A stretch of 64,000 nucleotides of DNA from Kaistella soli (GTDB lineage: Bacteria; Bacteroidota; Bacteroidia; Flavobacteriales; Weeksellaceae): NCBI RefSeq assembly GCF_019038595.1, contig NZ_JAHOPF010000002.1, forward strand, positions 186,001 through 250,000, read 5' to 3'. The translations under genes were made by a program, and so were the position numbers. This document shows positions 35,813 to 44,750 of the stretch, piece by piece; positions within the stretch are counted from its first letter, which is position 1; every line of letters begins with the position of its first letter. The notes under the pieces were generated by a model that worked only from the letters and a program-made list of their open reading frames with translations, was not told the origin of the DNA and searched no databases.

Positions 35813-37012
35813 ATGGAAAAATACTCTGCACGACTGAACAGAATGAGCTTTTCACAGACTTTTGTGATGAGCAACAAGGTGCGCGAAATGAAAGCCAACG
35901 GCATTGATGTGATAAGTTTAACACTGGGCGAGCCCGATTTTGACGTGCCGCAAAACATAAAAGCTGCGGCTTTTGAAGCCATTAACGATAATTTCAGCCA
36001 CTATTCACCGGTTCCGGGGTTTTTAGATTTAAGACAGGCCATCTGCGATAAACTGAAGCGCGACAATAACCTGGAATATCTTCCATCCCAGATTTGTGTT
36101 TCGAACGGTGCAAAACAATCGATTCTGAATGTTCTGGCATCCATTCTTAACGAGGGTGACGAAGTGATTTTGCCTGCTCCTTACTGGGTGAGTTATGACG
36201 AAATGGTGAAAATGATGGACGGAAAATCGGTTTTTGTAAAAACCTCAATTGAAACTGACTTTAAAATAACCGCAGAACAGCTTGAAAAAGCAATTACCCT
36301 AAAAACAAAGGCTTTGCTTTACAGTTCACCCTGTAATCCCTCAGGAAGTTTTTATACTTACGAAGAGCTGGAAAAAATTGCCGATGTCATTGCCAGACAT
36401 CCGCAGATCACCATTATTTCTGACGAAATTTACGAATACATCAACTACGACGGAAAGCATACTTCGATTGCCGAATTTCCTCAGGTTTACGAACAGACCG
36501 CGGTGATTAACGGGATGTCCAAAGCCTTCGCAATGACAGGCTGGAGAATCGGTTATTCGGCATGTCCGGCGTGGTTAGCAAAAGGCTGTGAGAAAATTCA
36601 GGGACAGATGACAAGCGGTGCGAACACAGTCGCGCAAAAAGCTTCAGTCACGGCACTAAAAACCGATCCGTCTGAATACCGGTACATGATTGAGGAGTTC
36701 AGGAAAAGAAGAGAACTGGTGTATGGTTTGGTTAAAGAAATCCCCGGATTTAAAGTGAATTACCCTGAAGCGGCTTTCTACTTTTTTCCGGATATCTCCT
36801 ATTATATCGGTAAAAAACTGAACGGCAACCAAATTAAAGATGCTGATGATTTCGCAATGTTCCTGCTGGAGAATGCACATGTTGGAACGGTGGGCGGCGT
36901 TTCTTTCGGAAATTCCAACTGCATCCGGTTTTCTTATGCCGCATCGGAAGCAGAACTGAAAGAGGCAATGAACAGAATTAAAACATGTCTGGAAAAAGTT
37001 GCGGTAAGCTGA
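35813..37012 (+). CDS. Class I PLP aminotransferase (aspartate type)
   Basis: This 399-residue PLP enzyme moves amino groups, most likely between aspartate and 2-oxoglutarate. Seen are TLGEPDFDVP (substrate loop), SNGAKQSILN, SPCNPSGSFY, and the PLP-binding Lys in GMSKAFAMTGWRIGY (about residues 234-248), plus the C-terminal Arg region NCIRFSYA. The subfamily fits aspartate aminotransferases of the Ib group. The frame is open 81 codons upstream, but the -7 box and the MEKYSARLNRMSFSQTF start fix 35813. Confidence 0.92.
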   Translation: MEKYSARLNRMSFSQTFVMSNKVREMKANGIDVISLTLGEPDFDVPQNIKAAAFEAINDNFSHYSPVPGFLDLRQAICDKLKRDNNLEYLPSQICVSNGAKQSILNVLASILNEGDEVILPAPYWVSYDEMVKMMDGKSVFVKTSIETDFKITAEQLEKAITLKTKALLYSSPCNPSGSFYTYEELEKIADVIARHPQITIISDEIYEYINYDGKHTSIAEFPQVYEQTAVINGMSKAFAMTGWRIGYSACPAWLAKGCEKIQGQMTSGANTVAQKASVTALKTDPSEYRYMIEEFRKRRELVYGLVKEIPGFKVNYPEAAFYFFPDISYYIGKKLNGNQIKDADDFAMFLLENAHVGTVGGVSFGNSNCIRFSYAASEAELKEAMNRIKTCLEKVAVS

Positions 37013-37029
37013 CAGACTCCTTATGACAA

Positions 37030-37063
37030 AAAAAACGGTTCGAAAATTTCGAACCGTTTTTTT
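37030..37063. terminator. Symmetric terminator between the convergent aminotransferase and coiled-coil genes
   Basis: AAAACGGTTCGAAA and its complement TTTCGAACCGTTTT form a near-perfect palindrome with runs of A and T at the two sides. Confidence 0.85.
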
Positions 37064-37079
37064 TTATTTTCGGAAAGAA

Positions 37080-37859
37080 TTAAAATTTGATAATATCTTT
37101 CATTTTTTCGTTTTCTTCATTCACCAAATCGTCGTCTACAAGGATTTTTCCGCTGTGTTCATCGATGATGATTTTCTTTCTCTGTGCAATTTCCATTTGC
37201 TTTTGTGGAGGAAGAGTAAAGAATGAACCTTTTGGTGCTCCTCTTTCCAAACCTACTACAGCAAGCCCGGTTGTTGTATTGTTACGGATTCTCTGGTACG
37301 AAGCCAAGAGTCTTTCATCAATATTTTTTGCGAATTCCTCTGATTTTGCCAATAAGAAGTCTTCTTCTTTCTGAGTTTCTGCAACCAGATTTTCCAACTC
37401 TTCTTTCTTGAATTTCAAGTGATTTTTAAGTTCACCGATTTTAGAAGTAAGTTCTTCCAGAGTTTCATTTTTATGAGAAATTTTCGCCCCGAATTCTCTG
37501 ATTCTTTTATCAGCCAGCTGAATTTCCAGCTCCTGATATTCGATTTCTTTCCCAAGGGCTTCAAATTCTTTATTATTTCTAACAGTATCCTGTTGAGATT
37601 TATATTTATCAATCAAAGATTTGGCATGATTAATCACTTCGTTTTTCGTGCCGATTTCGTCATTTTGCTCTTTGATTTCGTTCTGAAATTTTTCTGCTCT
37701 TTTTTCAAGACCTTCGATTTCAATTTCCAAATCTTCAACTTCAATTGGCAATTCGCCTCTTGTATTGCGGATTTCGTCTAATCTTGAATCGATGATTTGC
37801 AAATCGTAAAGTGCTCTCAACTTATCTTCAACAGAGATTTCTACAGTTTTTTTAGCCAT
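37080..37859 (-). CDS. Coiled-coil protein of the C4 zinc-ribbon (CT398) family, Cys lost
   Basis: This 259-residue protein is mainly one long antiparallel coiled coil (about residues 10-185). The C-terminal part aligns by eye with the zinc-ribbon of the family (VVGLERGAPKGSFFTLPPQ...IIIDEHSGKILVDDDL), including the conserved LPPQ, but all four Cys are replaced, so it cannot bind zinc that way. It is 4 bp downstream of the Nif3-like gene, a pairing common in Bacteroidota. Function unknown. Confidence 0.85.
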   Translation of the reverse strand: MAKKTVEISVEDKLRALYDLQIIDSRLDEIRNTRGELPIEVEDLEIEIEGLEKRAEKFQNEIKEQNDEIGTKNEVINHAKSLIDKYKSQQDTVRNNKEFEALGKEIEYQELEIQLADKRIREFGAKISHKNETLEELTSKIGELKNHLKFKKEELENLVAETQKEEDFLLAKSEEFAKNIDERLLASYQRIRNNTTTGLAVVGLERGAPKGSFFTLPPQKQMEIAQRKKIIIDEHSGKILVDDDLVNEENEKMKDIIKF

Positions 37860-37863
37860 ATTT

Positions 37864-38967
37864 TTATAAAAAATAATTTACAGGATTGGTTTTCTCAACA
37901 GATTTTGAGACTGCAAATTTAGGAAAAATTTCCGATAAAATCTCAATTAATTGTTGGGTTACATATTGTTCGGATTCATAATGTCCAATGTCGCAGATCA
38001 GCATTTTACCTTCGTTCTGAAAAAAATCGTGATACTTTACATCTCCCGTTAAATAGGCGTCACATTTTTGGGAAAGTGCTGCCTTGATGCCGCTGGCACC
38101 GCTGCCGCCTAAAACTCCTACCCTTTTGATATTTTTTGAATTAAAATCTGAATGACGGATCAGTTTTAAACTGAATTTATCCTTTACAAATTGCAGAAAT
38201 TCTTTCTCAGTCATTTCATTTTCAAGATCACCGTACCTTCCCAAACCGGAATATTGGTTTTCATTTTCCAGCCTGATGATCTGATAAGCGACTTCTTCGT
38301 AAGGATGCGCAGCCTTCATTGCAGTAAGGAGCTGATTTTGTTTATAGCTTTCAAAAATTACAGAGATCATCACTTCATCTGCATTCTCACGGACATTCTG
38401 ACTTCCGGAAAAAGGATTTGATCCTTCCACAGGTCTGAAAGTTCCGTTTCCCGAAACCGAAAAACTGCATTCATCATAGAAACCGATACTTCCGCCGCCG
38501 GCTTCAAAAAGCGTGGTCTTTACCTGCTCTGAATATTCCTTCGGAACGTATACTTCCAGTTTTTTAAGATTTTCAGTTTTGGGCATTAAGATTTTCTGAT
38601 TGATTAAACCCAATTCCTCACAGATCCTGAAATTTACCCCGAAATAATCATTATCAAATGCGGTGTGAATCGCATAAATGGCAATTTTGTTTTCAATGGC
38701 TTTTAAAACCGAACGTTCCACATAATTTTTTCCAGTAATAGATTTTAAACCTGAAAATACGATAGGATGAAAAGTGACGATTAAATTGAGATTTTTCGAA
38801 ATGGCTTCTTCCACTACATTTTCCAAAGCATCATGACAGACCAGAATTCCTGAAACTTCACGTTCCGGATTCCCGCATAACAGTCCTACATTATCGAAAT
38901 CTTCTGCCTGTTTCAGCGGAATTTTTCTTCCGATTTCGGATATCACTTCGTTTACTGTCATTTTCAT
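37864..38967 (-). CDS. Nif3-like dinuclear metal-centre protein (DUF34)
   Basis: This 367-residue protein has the YbgI/Nif3 fold with the inserted central domain (about residues 130-245), as in the longer, two-part members. Metal ligands are visible in VTFHPIVFSGLKSI, IYAIHTAFDND and, at the end, DAYLTGDVKYHDFF and DIGHYESEQ. It may act as a GTP cyclohydrolase-like or other hydrolase; the family's reaction is not settled. The start 38967 (MKMTVNEVI) is preferred to the upstream ATG; 38961 is equally possible. Confidence 0.9.
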   Translation of the reverse strand: MKMTVNEVISEIGRKIPLKQAEDFDNVGLLCGNPEREVSGILVCHDALENVVEEAISKNLNLIVTFHPIVFSGLKSITGKNYVERSVLKAIENKIAIYAIHTAFDNDYFGVNFRICEELGLINQKILMPKTENLKKLEVYVPKEYSEQVKTTLFEAGGGSIGFYDECSFSVSGNGTFRPVEGSNPFSGSQNVRENADEVMISVIFESYKQNQLLTAMKAAHPYEEVAYQIIRLENENQYSGLGRYGDLENEMTEKEFLQFVKDKFSLKLIRHSDFNSKNIKRVGVLGGSGASGIKAALSQKCDAYLTGDVKYHDFFQNEGKMLICDIGHYESEQYVTQQLIEILSEIFPKFAVSKSVEKTNPVNYFL

Positions 38968-39023
38968 AAGTTTGTGACGAAAATAAGAATTTATTTCTAT
39001 ACATTTATTTTTCAATAAAAATC

Positions 39024-39851
39024 ATGGAAAAAGAACACAATTATATATCCGAGCGAACCAAGTGGAAACGCCAGATTTACCGGATTATCTTTCAGTCGGA
39101 CACCAAACTTGGGAAACTGTTCGACCTTGTGCTGCTGCTTCTGATCCTCCTGAGTACTTTTATCATCATGATGGAAAGCGTACAGATTTTTGATGCAAAA
39201 CTCCACCGGATTTTTGTGATTTTAGAAATCATTATTACCGCTTTTTTTACAGCTGAATATGTCCTTAGAATCATGACCATAAAAAACAAGAGAGCCTACA
39301 TTTTCAGTTTTTTCGGGATTATCGATTTTTTGGCCATTCTTCCTTTTTATCTGAGCCTCTTTATCCCGATCACCAAATATTTCCTCATCCTGAGAATGCT
39401 AAGAATGCTGAGAGTCTTCAGAATTTTCAACCTTCTTGACTTTATGAATGACGGTTATTTTATCGTCAGGGCATTAAAGCACAGTTCGAGAAAAATTTAT
39501 ATTTTCCTTCTGTTCCTGATTATCTTCTGCGTGATTGTGGGGTCACTGATGTTTATGGTGGAAGGTCACCGTGAAGGTTTTGAGAGTATTCCTCAAAGTA
39601 TATACTGGGCTGTTGTCACAGTGACCACTGTTGGCTATGGGGACGTTTCGCCGGGCACTCCACTGGGAAAGTTCCTGTCTGTACTGCTGATGCTTGCCGG
39701 TTACTCCATCATCGCTGTTCCGACCGGAATTGTAACTGCAGAAATGCGCAACAAACGCCAAAATCTTGAAAAAGTGTGCGGACGCTGCGGTAATGATGAC
39801 ATTGATGATGACGCCCGCTACTGTAAAATCTGTGGTGAAAAAGTGGTATAA
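39024..39851 (+). CDS. Voltage-gated K+ channel with C-terminal zinc ribbon
   Basis: This 275-residue inner-membrane protein has six membrane helices (S1-S6, about residues 30-235). S4 is Arg-rich (LRMLRMLRVFRIFNLL), making it voltage sensing, and the selectivity filter is TTVGYGD (about residue 195). After S6 a short C-terminal part has two CxxC pairs (CGRCGNDDIDDDARYCKICG), a zinc-ribbon not usual in this family. It stands alone and ends at a clear terminator. Confidence 0.9.
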   Translation: MEKEHNYISERTKWKRQIYRIIFQSDTKLGKLFDLVLLLLILLSTFIIMMESVQIFDAKLHRIFVILEIIITAFFTAEYVLRIMTIKNKRAYIFSFFGIIDFLAILPFYLSLFIPITKYFLILRMLRMLRVFRIFNLLDFMNDGYFIVRALKHSSRKIYIFLLFLIIFCVIVGSLMFMVEGHREGFESIPQSIYWAVVTVTTVGYGDVSPGTPLGKFLSVLLMLAGYSIIAVPTGIVTAEMRNKRQNLEKVCGRCGNDDIDDDARYCKICGEKVV

Positions 39852-39854
39852 AAA

Positions 39855-39880
39855 AGAAGATACAGCGAACTGTATCTTCT
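39855..39880 (+). terminator. Terminator of the K+ channel gene
   Basis: AGAAGATACAG pairs with CTGTATCTTCT over a 4-nt CGAA loop, then a pyrimidine-rich run. Confidence 0.75.
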
Positions 39881-39959
39881 CCCTTTCTTTCAATCAGTTG
39901 TGTTAATTCTGATATATAATGATCATTCAGCATCTATCTTTCTTATCGATATAATTTTT

Positions 39960-40805
39960 CTAATCCTTGAATAATGAAACTCTTGTGATTGAATCTATAG
40001 TAACTGTACAGGAGACATCCGCTTCTAAAGTCAGCTGATAACCGGTTCCGGGCGGAATACTTTGCTGATCGGCAATGGTGTAAAAATAAAACGTAATTAC
40101 TTTCGATGTTGACGATCCGGATGGGAGCAGTGCAATAGAATTAACCTCAAACCCGGAAGTTGGATTTTTAAAAGTCCCTCTTAAAGATCCACTGGAACTT
40201 GAGCCTGCGGTGACACTTGCCATCACCCGCCAAATGTGAACCTGTCCTTCAATCGGATTTTCTTTCCATCGCTGTGTGGTCCCTGTTCCTGTGTAGATAT
40301 TACCAGTTACCCCAGGAAACGGTACGGTGGTTTCCGGCCAGCTTGTCGTTGGGCTGGGGGCAAAAACCAAAGGTGTATTATACAGGATCAGCGCAGGTGT
40401 ACCATAGGAATTTCCACTGGCAGAAAGCGTAACGGAAGGCTTCACTCCATTACCAGAATCTACTTTCACCACGCCATCGTTTCCCGCTGCGGAACTGGTC
40501 GCAACAAAAAGCTGTCTCCAAACCACGCCATCCCAAAACTCAAACCGATCTACAGTAGTGTTATAAATAAGGGTGCCCGCAGTCAGATTAGCATTCACCA
40601 CTCCGGCGGGAGGAACAGTCAGCGGATCATTATCGGCAAGTTTTGTATTACGTTCCGAATCTGAAAGTCTTGGAATCAAAATTCCTTTTTCATTGGAAGT
40701 AATATCCAGTACAGTGGCCCCGTTGGGGGTTACTGTATTGATACCAACCTGTGCGTTTAAAAGCGTGAACAGCAGAAATGCTATTCCCAAGGTAATTTTT
40801 TTCAT
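39960..40805 (-). CDS. Secreted protein with tail-fibre-like start, unknown function
   Basis: This protein of about 281 residues has a signal peptide (MKKITLGIAFLLFTLLNAQ) followed by VGINTVTPNGATVLDITSNEKGILIPRLS, the repeated start seen in many Bacteroidota surface proteins that look like phage tail fibres. A FEFWDGVVWRQL motif follows at about 93-104. The rest is Gly/Ser/Thr-rich beta sequence. No T9SS sorting domain is seen. Role unknown, probably cell surface. The gene has ATG at 40808 and 40805; the second leaves a better signal peptide. Confidence 0.8.
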   Translation of the reverse strand: MKKITLGIAFLLFTLLNAQVGINTVTPNGATVLDITSNEKGILIPRLSDSERNTKLADNDPLTVPPAGVVNANLTAGTLIYNTTVDRFEFWDGVVWRQLFVATSSAAGNDGVVKVDSGNGVKPSVTLSASGNSYGTPALILYNTPLVFAPSPTTSWPETTVPFPGVTGNIYTGTGTTQRWKENPIEGQVHIWRVMASVTAGSSSSGSLRGTFKNPTSGFEVNSIALLPSGSSTSKVITFYFYTIADQQSIPPGTGYQLTLEADVSCTVTIDSITRVSLFKD

Positions 40806-40979
40806 CATTTGTGTGTTTTAGTCAATAAAATTACATCAATTAGCTAAAATAATATACCGCGAAAACACCCTTTGTGAATAATTTAAAACAACTATATATT
40901 GCAAATCAATGTATGTTTTCAACATATTCATGCACTGAAATAAAAAAAATATTTTTAATTTCTTGTGGTTTAATCATCT

Positions 40980-41056
40980 ATCGAGCCCCTGAAACAGGAA
41001 GATAATTTGCCGAAATAAGGCACAAAAAAGGTGCACCGTTAAATGCACCTTCTTTT
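40980..41056 (+). ncRNA. Candidate small RNA ending in an orphan terminator
   Basis: Successive hairpins CCTG-AAA-CAGG (40988-40998), TGCC/GGCA (41008-41022) and AAGGTGCA/TGCACCTT followed by CTTTTT (41028-41056). No promoter box is clear. Weak evidence. Confidence 0.25.
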
Positions 41057-41500
41057 TAAATCCCATCATTTGTGTTCTGATTATTGGGTCTTGTAATTTT
41101 CTTTATTCCCGCTCACTTAAAACTTAAAAAGTTCTGTTTTTTTAATGGTTATTAATTTTCACCCTTTTAATAGTTTTTTAACCTTTCGATCTGATCAGAC
41201 TGTCCAAAATCCTACAGAAAAAAGCGGTTTAAAAATGTGATTGAATGGTGGGAATATCAGAAAATATTTCTTATCAATTTGTTCTGTTATCTTTTCCAAA
41301 TTTACAAACATCTGATAATATTCATACCGTGAAAACACCGTATTTTTAAAATAAACTATTTTTTTTGTGGTAAGCAGGAATTTCACCACGGGGAATTAAG
41401 CGAAAAACCAGCAGTAGTAAGAAAAAACGGAAAAAAAATTTAGTGATCAACCCATTCGGAGTTACCAAGCCGGACATTTTCCATTAAAGGTAGGCAAAAA

Positions 41501-41533
41501 AAAGAAGTACACTGTTCTGCAGTGTACTTCTTT
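41501..41533 (-). terminator. Terminator of the stress-protein gene
   Basis: AAAGAAGTACACTG pairs perfectly with CAGTGTACTTCTTT over a 5-nt loop; T-run on the minus strand. Confidence 0.85.
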
Positions 41534-41550
41534 CTGAATTTTTTTAATAC

Positions 41551-42090
41551 TTATAGTCTGGACTGAGTATCATCATTATACCATTTTTCATAAGTAGAAC
41601 GGGCATCTTCTTCATTTTTCGGTTTGTATCCCATATAGATTCCACCGTTTTTAATATCATCTTCATATCTTCTGGCTTCATCCTCCGGAACACCTGTTCC
41701 TGTAAGGGCACCAACCAATCCTCCTGTTGCAGCTCCAGCTCCGGCTCCTGCCAGACCTGCTGCCAATGGTCCTGCAATCACAAGCCCTAATCCGGGAAGC
41801 AATACGTTACTACCAATAGCTGCCACAGCACCTACTACAGCACCAATTCCGCCTCCTATCAGTGACCCTTTTCCTGCATTCTCGGCTACTTTATCGCCAA
41901 GCACAGAATCCTCGTCGCTGTTGGTAAAATAACGGTCGCGGGTGTTGTCAGACATCATTACGTTAACGTCGTCTTTGCTGTATCCTCTTCCGTGAAGGTC
42001 TTCAAAAGCGCTGTCCGCCTCATCTCTGGTTTTGAATACTCTTGATACATAGTCGCTTCTAAATTCCGGTTTGTACTGTGAATTTTCCAT
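41551..42090 (-). CDS. General-stress YflT-like protein with glycine-zipper region
   Basis: This 179-residue protein has an N-terminal domain like the general stress protein 17M/YflT fold (DYVSRVFKTRDEADSAFEDLHGRGYSKDDVNVMMSD), a central Gly/Ala-rich stretch (about 72-132: repeated GxxxG, IGGGIGAVVGAVAAIG) that can insert in a membrane, and a polar tail. Such proteins are often induced by stress or stationary phase in Bacteroidota. Function is not known in detail. Confidence 0.8.
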   Translation of the reverse strand: MENSQYKPEFRSDYVSRVFKTRDEADSAFEDLHGRGYSKDDVNVMMSDNTRDRYFTNSDEDSVLGDKVAENAGKGSLIGGGIGAVVGAVAAIGSNVLLPGLGLVIAGPLAAGLAGAGAGAATGGLVGALTGTGVPEDEARRYEDDIKNGGIYMGYKPKNEEDARSTYEKWYNDDTQSRL

Positions 42091-42415
42091 AATAGTAAAA
42101 TTTTTAAGTTAATATTTTGTTGATTGTTTTCTCTTAAATTCAATAAAAATGCCACGCGGAGATGCTTTAACATTGTTTAACATAATTATTTTTACTGGAG
42201 GCTGTCACGTCAAACAATTATGTGTGTCTCATATTTCGCTTTTTGCCTGACGTTTCATTCATTATGAAATAATTACCTCGCGAACCGTCACTCTATCACC
42301 GTAAAGCAGTTAACCTCCCCTGCCTGGGAATCGCACATTATTAATTTTCACCATAATAAAAGCCGATAAGAAGAGTCCTATCGGCTTTTAGACCAGCTTT
42401 ATATTTTATGATGCG
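42091..42415. other. Gap of 325 bp between convergent-like units
   Basis: No gene is seen. It carries the promoter side of the stress-protein gene and a bidirectional hairpin at 42357-42390 (AAAAGCCGATA/TATCGGCTTTT). The rest shows nothing I can name. Confidence 0.4.
42357..42390 (-). terminator. Terminator of the SDR gene
   Basis: TAAAAGCCGATA pairs perfectly with TATCGGCTTTTA over a 10-nt loop; it lies 26 bp past the SDR stop. Confidence 0.8.
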
Positions 42416-43129
42416 TTACGGGTTTGTTGAGAAAATAGAACCGTTGGCGATCAGCGCTCTTCTGTTCATTTTCAGGATGTCTCTTACCCACTCTGCAAAA
42501 TCTTCAGGCTGCAGCACTTTATCCGGATTACCGTCAGTAAGACCTCCCTGAATGGACATATCCGAAGCAATAGTGCTTGGAGTAAGCGTAATAACACGGA
42601 TATTCTGTTTTCTCCATTCTGCCATCATCGACTGTGAAAGAGAAACAACTGCAGCTTTTGAGGCAGCATATGCCGACATGTTCGGCCCGCCTTTCAACCC
42701 CGCAGTAGAAGCAACATTTACGATATCGCCCTGTCCTTTTTCTTTTAGGTAAGGATATACGGCTCTTGATGCATAGTATACCCCAAACAGATTCGTCCTG
42801 ATGACCTGCTCCCAGGTCTCTGAAGACATTTCCTCAATCGATCCGAAGTTTCCGATTCCTGCATTGTTGATCAGGATATCTACTCCTCCCAGTTCTTTTA
42901 CCAAACTTTCTATGCCGGCTTTCACCGCAGATTCATCATCAATACTGAAGACTGCAAGAGAAGCTTTAACGCCGAGCTTCTTAATTTCTTCAACCGTATT
43001 TCTTAAATTTTCTTCATTCCGTCCGGTGATTCCAATATTGACTCCTTCGTTTGCCAAAGCTAAAGCCACAGCTTTTCCCAGACCTCTTCCTCCACCTGTA
43101 ATGATGGCATTTTTTCCTTTTAAATTCAT
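42416..43129 (-). CDS. 3-ketoacyl-ACP-reductase-like SDR
   Basis: This 237-residue short-chain dehydrogenase has TGGGRGLG (residues 11-18), GRNEEN after the second strand (Arg37: NADP+ preference), NNAG (about 89-92), and the catalytic Ser140, Tyr153 and Lys157 (STAGLKGGPNMSAYAASKAA). The family is clear, the substrate is not. It is not beside other fatty-acid genes, so FabG function is unlikely. Confidence 0.88.
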   Translation of the reverse strand: MNLKGKNAIITGGGRGLGKAVALALANEGVNIGITGRNEENLRNTVEEIKKLGVKASLAVFSIDDESAVKAGIESLVKELGGVDILINNAGIGNFGSIEEMSSETWEQVIRTNLFGVYYASRAVYPYLKEKGQGDIVNVASTAGLKGGPNMSAYAASKAAVVSLSQSMMAEWRKQNIRVITLTPSTIASDMSIQGGLTDGNPDKVLQPEDFAEWVRDILKMNRRALIANGSIFSTNP

Positions 43130-43505
43130 ATCAGTACTTTTTATGAGTTACAAATTTACGAAATACATTTTTTGATACCGGCTGTTGAACAGATAAATGA
43201 GATCTGACAGCAGAGCATGAATAGCCAAAATCAGCAGCTCCATCACAATATGAATTTTCCAAGACTCATTATATTCTAAAAAAAACAGCCGGATTACGGG
43301 AAACCGTAAGGCCATGAGCTTTGCCTTTATTACTTTTGAGCAATGATTTTTTAGAAGTTCATTACGGCAGCGCTGAGATGAACGGATAAATGCCCTGCTT
43401 CCTGCAGGGCATTTTTTATTGCTGAAACATCCACCGGCCGTCAAGTGCCGGAGATAACAAGAAACATTCTGAATCTTTCAGAATGTTTAATAATAAGTGG
43501 AGAGC
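43130..43505. other. Gap with a candidate small RNA and a hairpin
   Basis: A 98-residue minus-strand frame (43148-43444) overlaps a terminator and looks non-coding. On the plus strand is a candidate small transcript (43342-43417). A 12-bp hairpin (43462-43488, AAACATTCTGAA/TTCAGAATGTTT) lies next to the end of the minus-strand gene at 43506. Confidence 0.45.
43342..43417 (+). ncRNA. Candidate small RNA, family copy 1
   Basis: A -7 box TACTTTTG (43331-43338) is followed by ATGATTTTTTAGAAGTT, a stem GTTCAT/ATGAAC around CAGCGCTG, and a terminator ATGCCCTGC...GCAGGGCAT with six T. The 5' part aligns with the 53.64 kb candidate at 15 of 17 positions and both end in the same style of terminator. 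Confidence 0.45.
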
Positions 43506-44177
43506 CTACTCTCTTGATTCGTAATATTCAATGCGGGGTGTACTGATGACTCCGGCCTGTTTCATTTTTTCTTTCAGCATTGGAGAATTCATAAAGGCTT
43601 TGGCCTTCTCCATATCCGTAATATCACAAACGACCTGCACTATGGAAGGATCGTCAATATTCCTTGCTACAACCACATCGATCAATCCCGCACTGTCTCG
43701 CATCGGTTTTCCTTTGTCGAAACCAATAATCCATGCATCAAAATCTTTCACTTTATGGGTCATTATCGCCCATTTTGTTTCTTTAGAATCGGGATTGAAC
43801 CTTATTACCTGATAAAATTCGGCTTTTGGATCCGATACGCCTCTCATTTTGATCCTTTCCAGAAATGCAGGATCTTTCATGGAGGCTCTTGCTTTTTCTA
43901 CATCTGCCACTGTACCTACATTCATCATTTTATGGGGATGTCCCACCTGTGAACTGATAACGATGGTTTGAATTCCGTTTTGTTTGCGTAACAGAGAATC
44001 CTTCATGAAAAGGGGTTTCCATACATTGAAATCTTTAACGTGAAATGTAGTTTCTACAATTTTGTCCAGAGACTTATTCATCTCCTGGTTCTGTGCAAAA
44101 CTGCTGCTGAAAGGAATGATGAGCAACAGCATAAGGGCGTGTCTCAACGGATTGAGCATGGTTTTTAAAATTTTCAT
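43506..44177 (-). CDS. Secreted protein with two tandem ABM-like domains
   Basis: This 223-residue protein has a signal peptide (to about residue 28, SSSFAQ) and two repeats of about 85 residues, each with a ferredoxin-like dimeric alpha/beta-barrel pattern: HVKDFNVWKPLFMKD... and KVKDFDAWIIGFDKG..., each followed by DVEKA/DMEKA, a SMKDPAF/FMNSPML helix and ending AEFYQV/IEYYES. This resembles antibiotic-biosynthesis-monooxygenase-type folds. Function unknown; envelope location is inferred. Confidence 0.75.
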   Translation of the reverse strand: MKILKTMLNPLRHALMLLLIIPFSSSFAQNQEMNKSLDKIVETTFHVKDFNVWKPLFMKDSLLRKQNGIQTIVISSQVGHPHKMMNVGTVADVEKARASMKDPAFLERIKMRGVSDPKAEFYQVIRFNPDSKETKWAIMTHKVKDFDAWIIGFDKGKPMRDSAGLIDVVVARNIDDPSIVQVVCDITDMEKAKAFMNSPMLKEKMKQAGVISTPRIEYYESRE

Positions 44178-44402
44178 CGGTTGCGTTTTTTAGTTTTATA
44201 AATTGAATTCATCAAATTCATAAAGTAAAGCTACAACGTTTTACATCATTAATGTAGATACAAACACTAAATTTAAGTTAAAACACCCAAATTAGTTAAA
44301 AATAACCACTTAAAAACAGGTTTTAAAAAACAAATACTGCAAACAGTATCAAAGAATAATTTAGATTTTAATAGACCGGAAAAAGCGAGTATCTCTGGAA
44401 TA

Positions 44403-44705
44403 TCATAAAATTCTGCTGAAAACACGGTCAATAAGAATTACAAAGGCCATCCACAGACCAATCACGATCACCAGCAAATTAACAGCAGTGAATATCAGAT
44501 AATAATTTCTCTGAAAATTGTCGGAACCGGCACTTATTTTTTTGGAATAAAGCCTGGAGAGCATCGGAATCAGAGCGAGTAAAGCGAGTACCGCAACTCC
44601 GGGATAAAAGCCGGTAAACGCAGTACCAATCGCGCTGAATACCGCAGCCATAATGAGGAAGATCATTGATATCGTGCTTACCACCGTAAAAAGTTTCTTT
44701 TCCAT
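44403..44705 (-). CDS. Small membrane protein of unknown function
   Basis: This 100-residue protein has three predicted membrane helices (about 8-28, 31-50, 70-92) and a short basic loop (RLYSKKISAGSDNFQRN). It is 45 bp downstream of the NAD-binding protein gene and may be in its operon. No family is recognised. Confidence 0.65.
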   Translation of the reverse strand: MEKKLFTVVSTISMIFLIMAAVFSAIGTAFTGFYPGVAVLALLALIPMLSRLYSKKISAGSDNFQRNYYLIFTAVNLLVIVIGLWMAFVILIDRVFSRIL

Positions 44706-44750
44706 TTTGATCTTTAATGTAGGAATATTAAGTATTAAAAGTTCTCCGTC

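Larger units (their letters stand above)
40806..41550. other. 745-bp gene-poor region with orphan hairpins
   Basis: No convincing protein gene; a 64-residue minus-strand frame (41195-41389) is AT-rich and not supported. It holds a cluster of three hairpins (40988-41056), the last a clear plus-strand terminator AAGGTGCA/TGCACCTT plus T-run (41028-41056) with no gene before it, and a 14-bp hairpin (41501-41533) ending the stress-protein gene. Confidence 0.5.

Noticed and set aside
41195..41389. 64-residue minus-strand frame
   Set aside because: Low-complexity AT-rich translation, no ribosome site, no conserved pattern.
43148..43444. 98-residue minus-strand frame
   Set aside because: It crosses a GC-rich terminator and has no domain or ribosome site.
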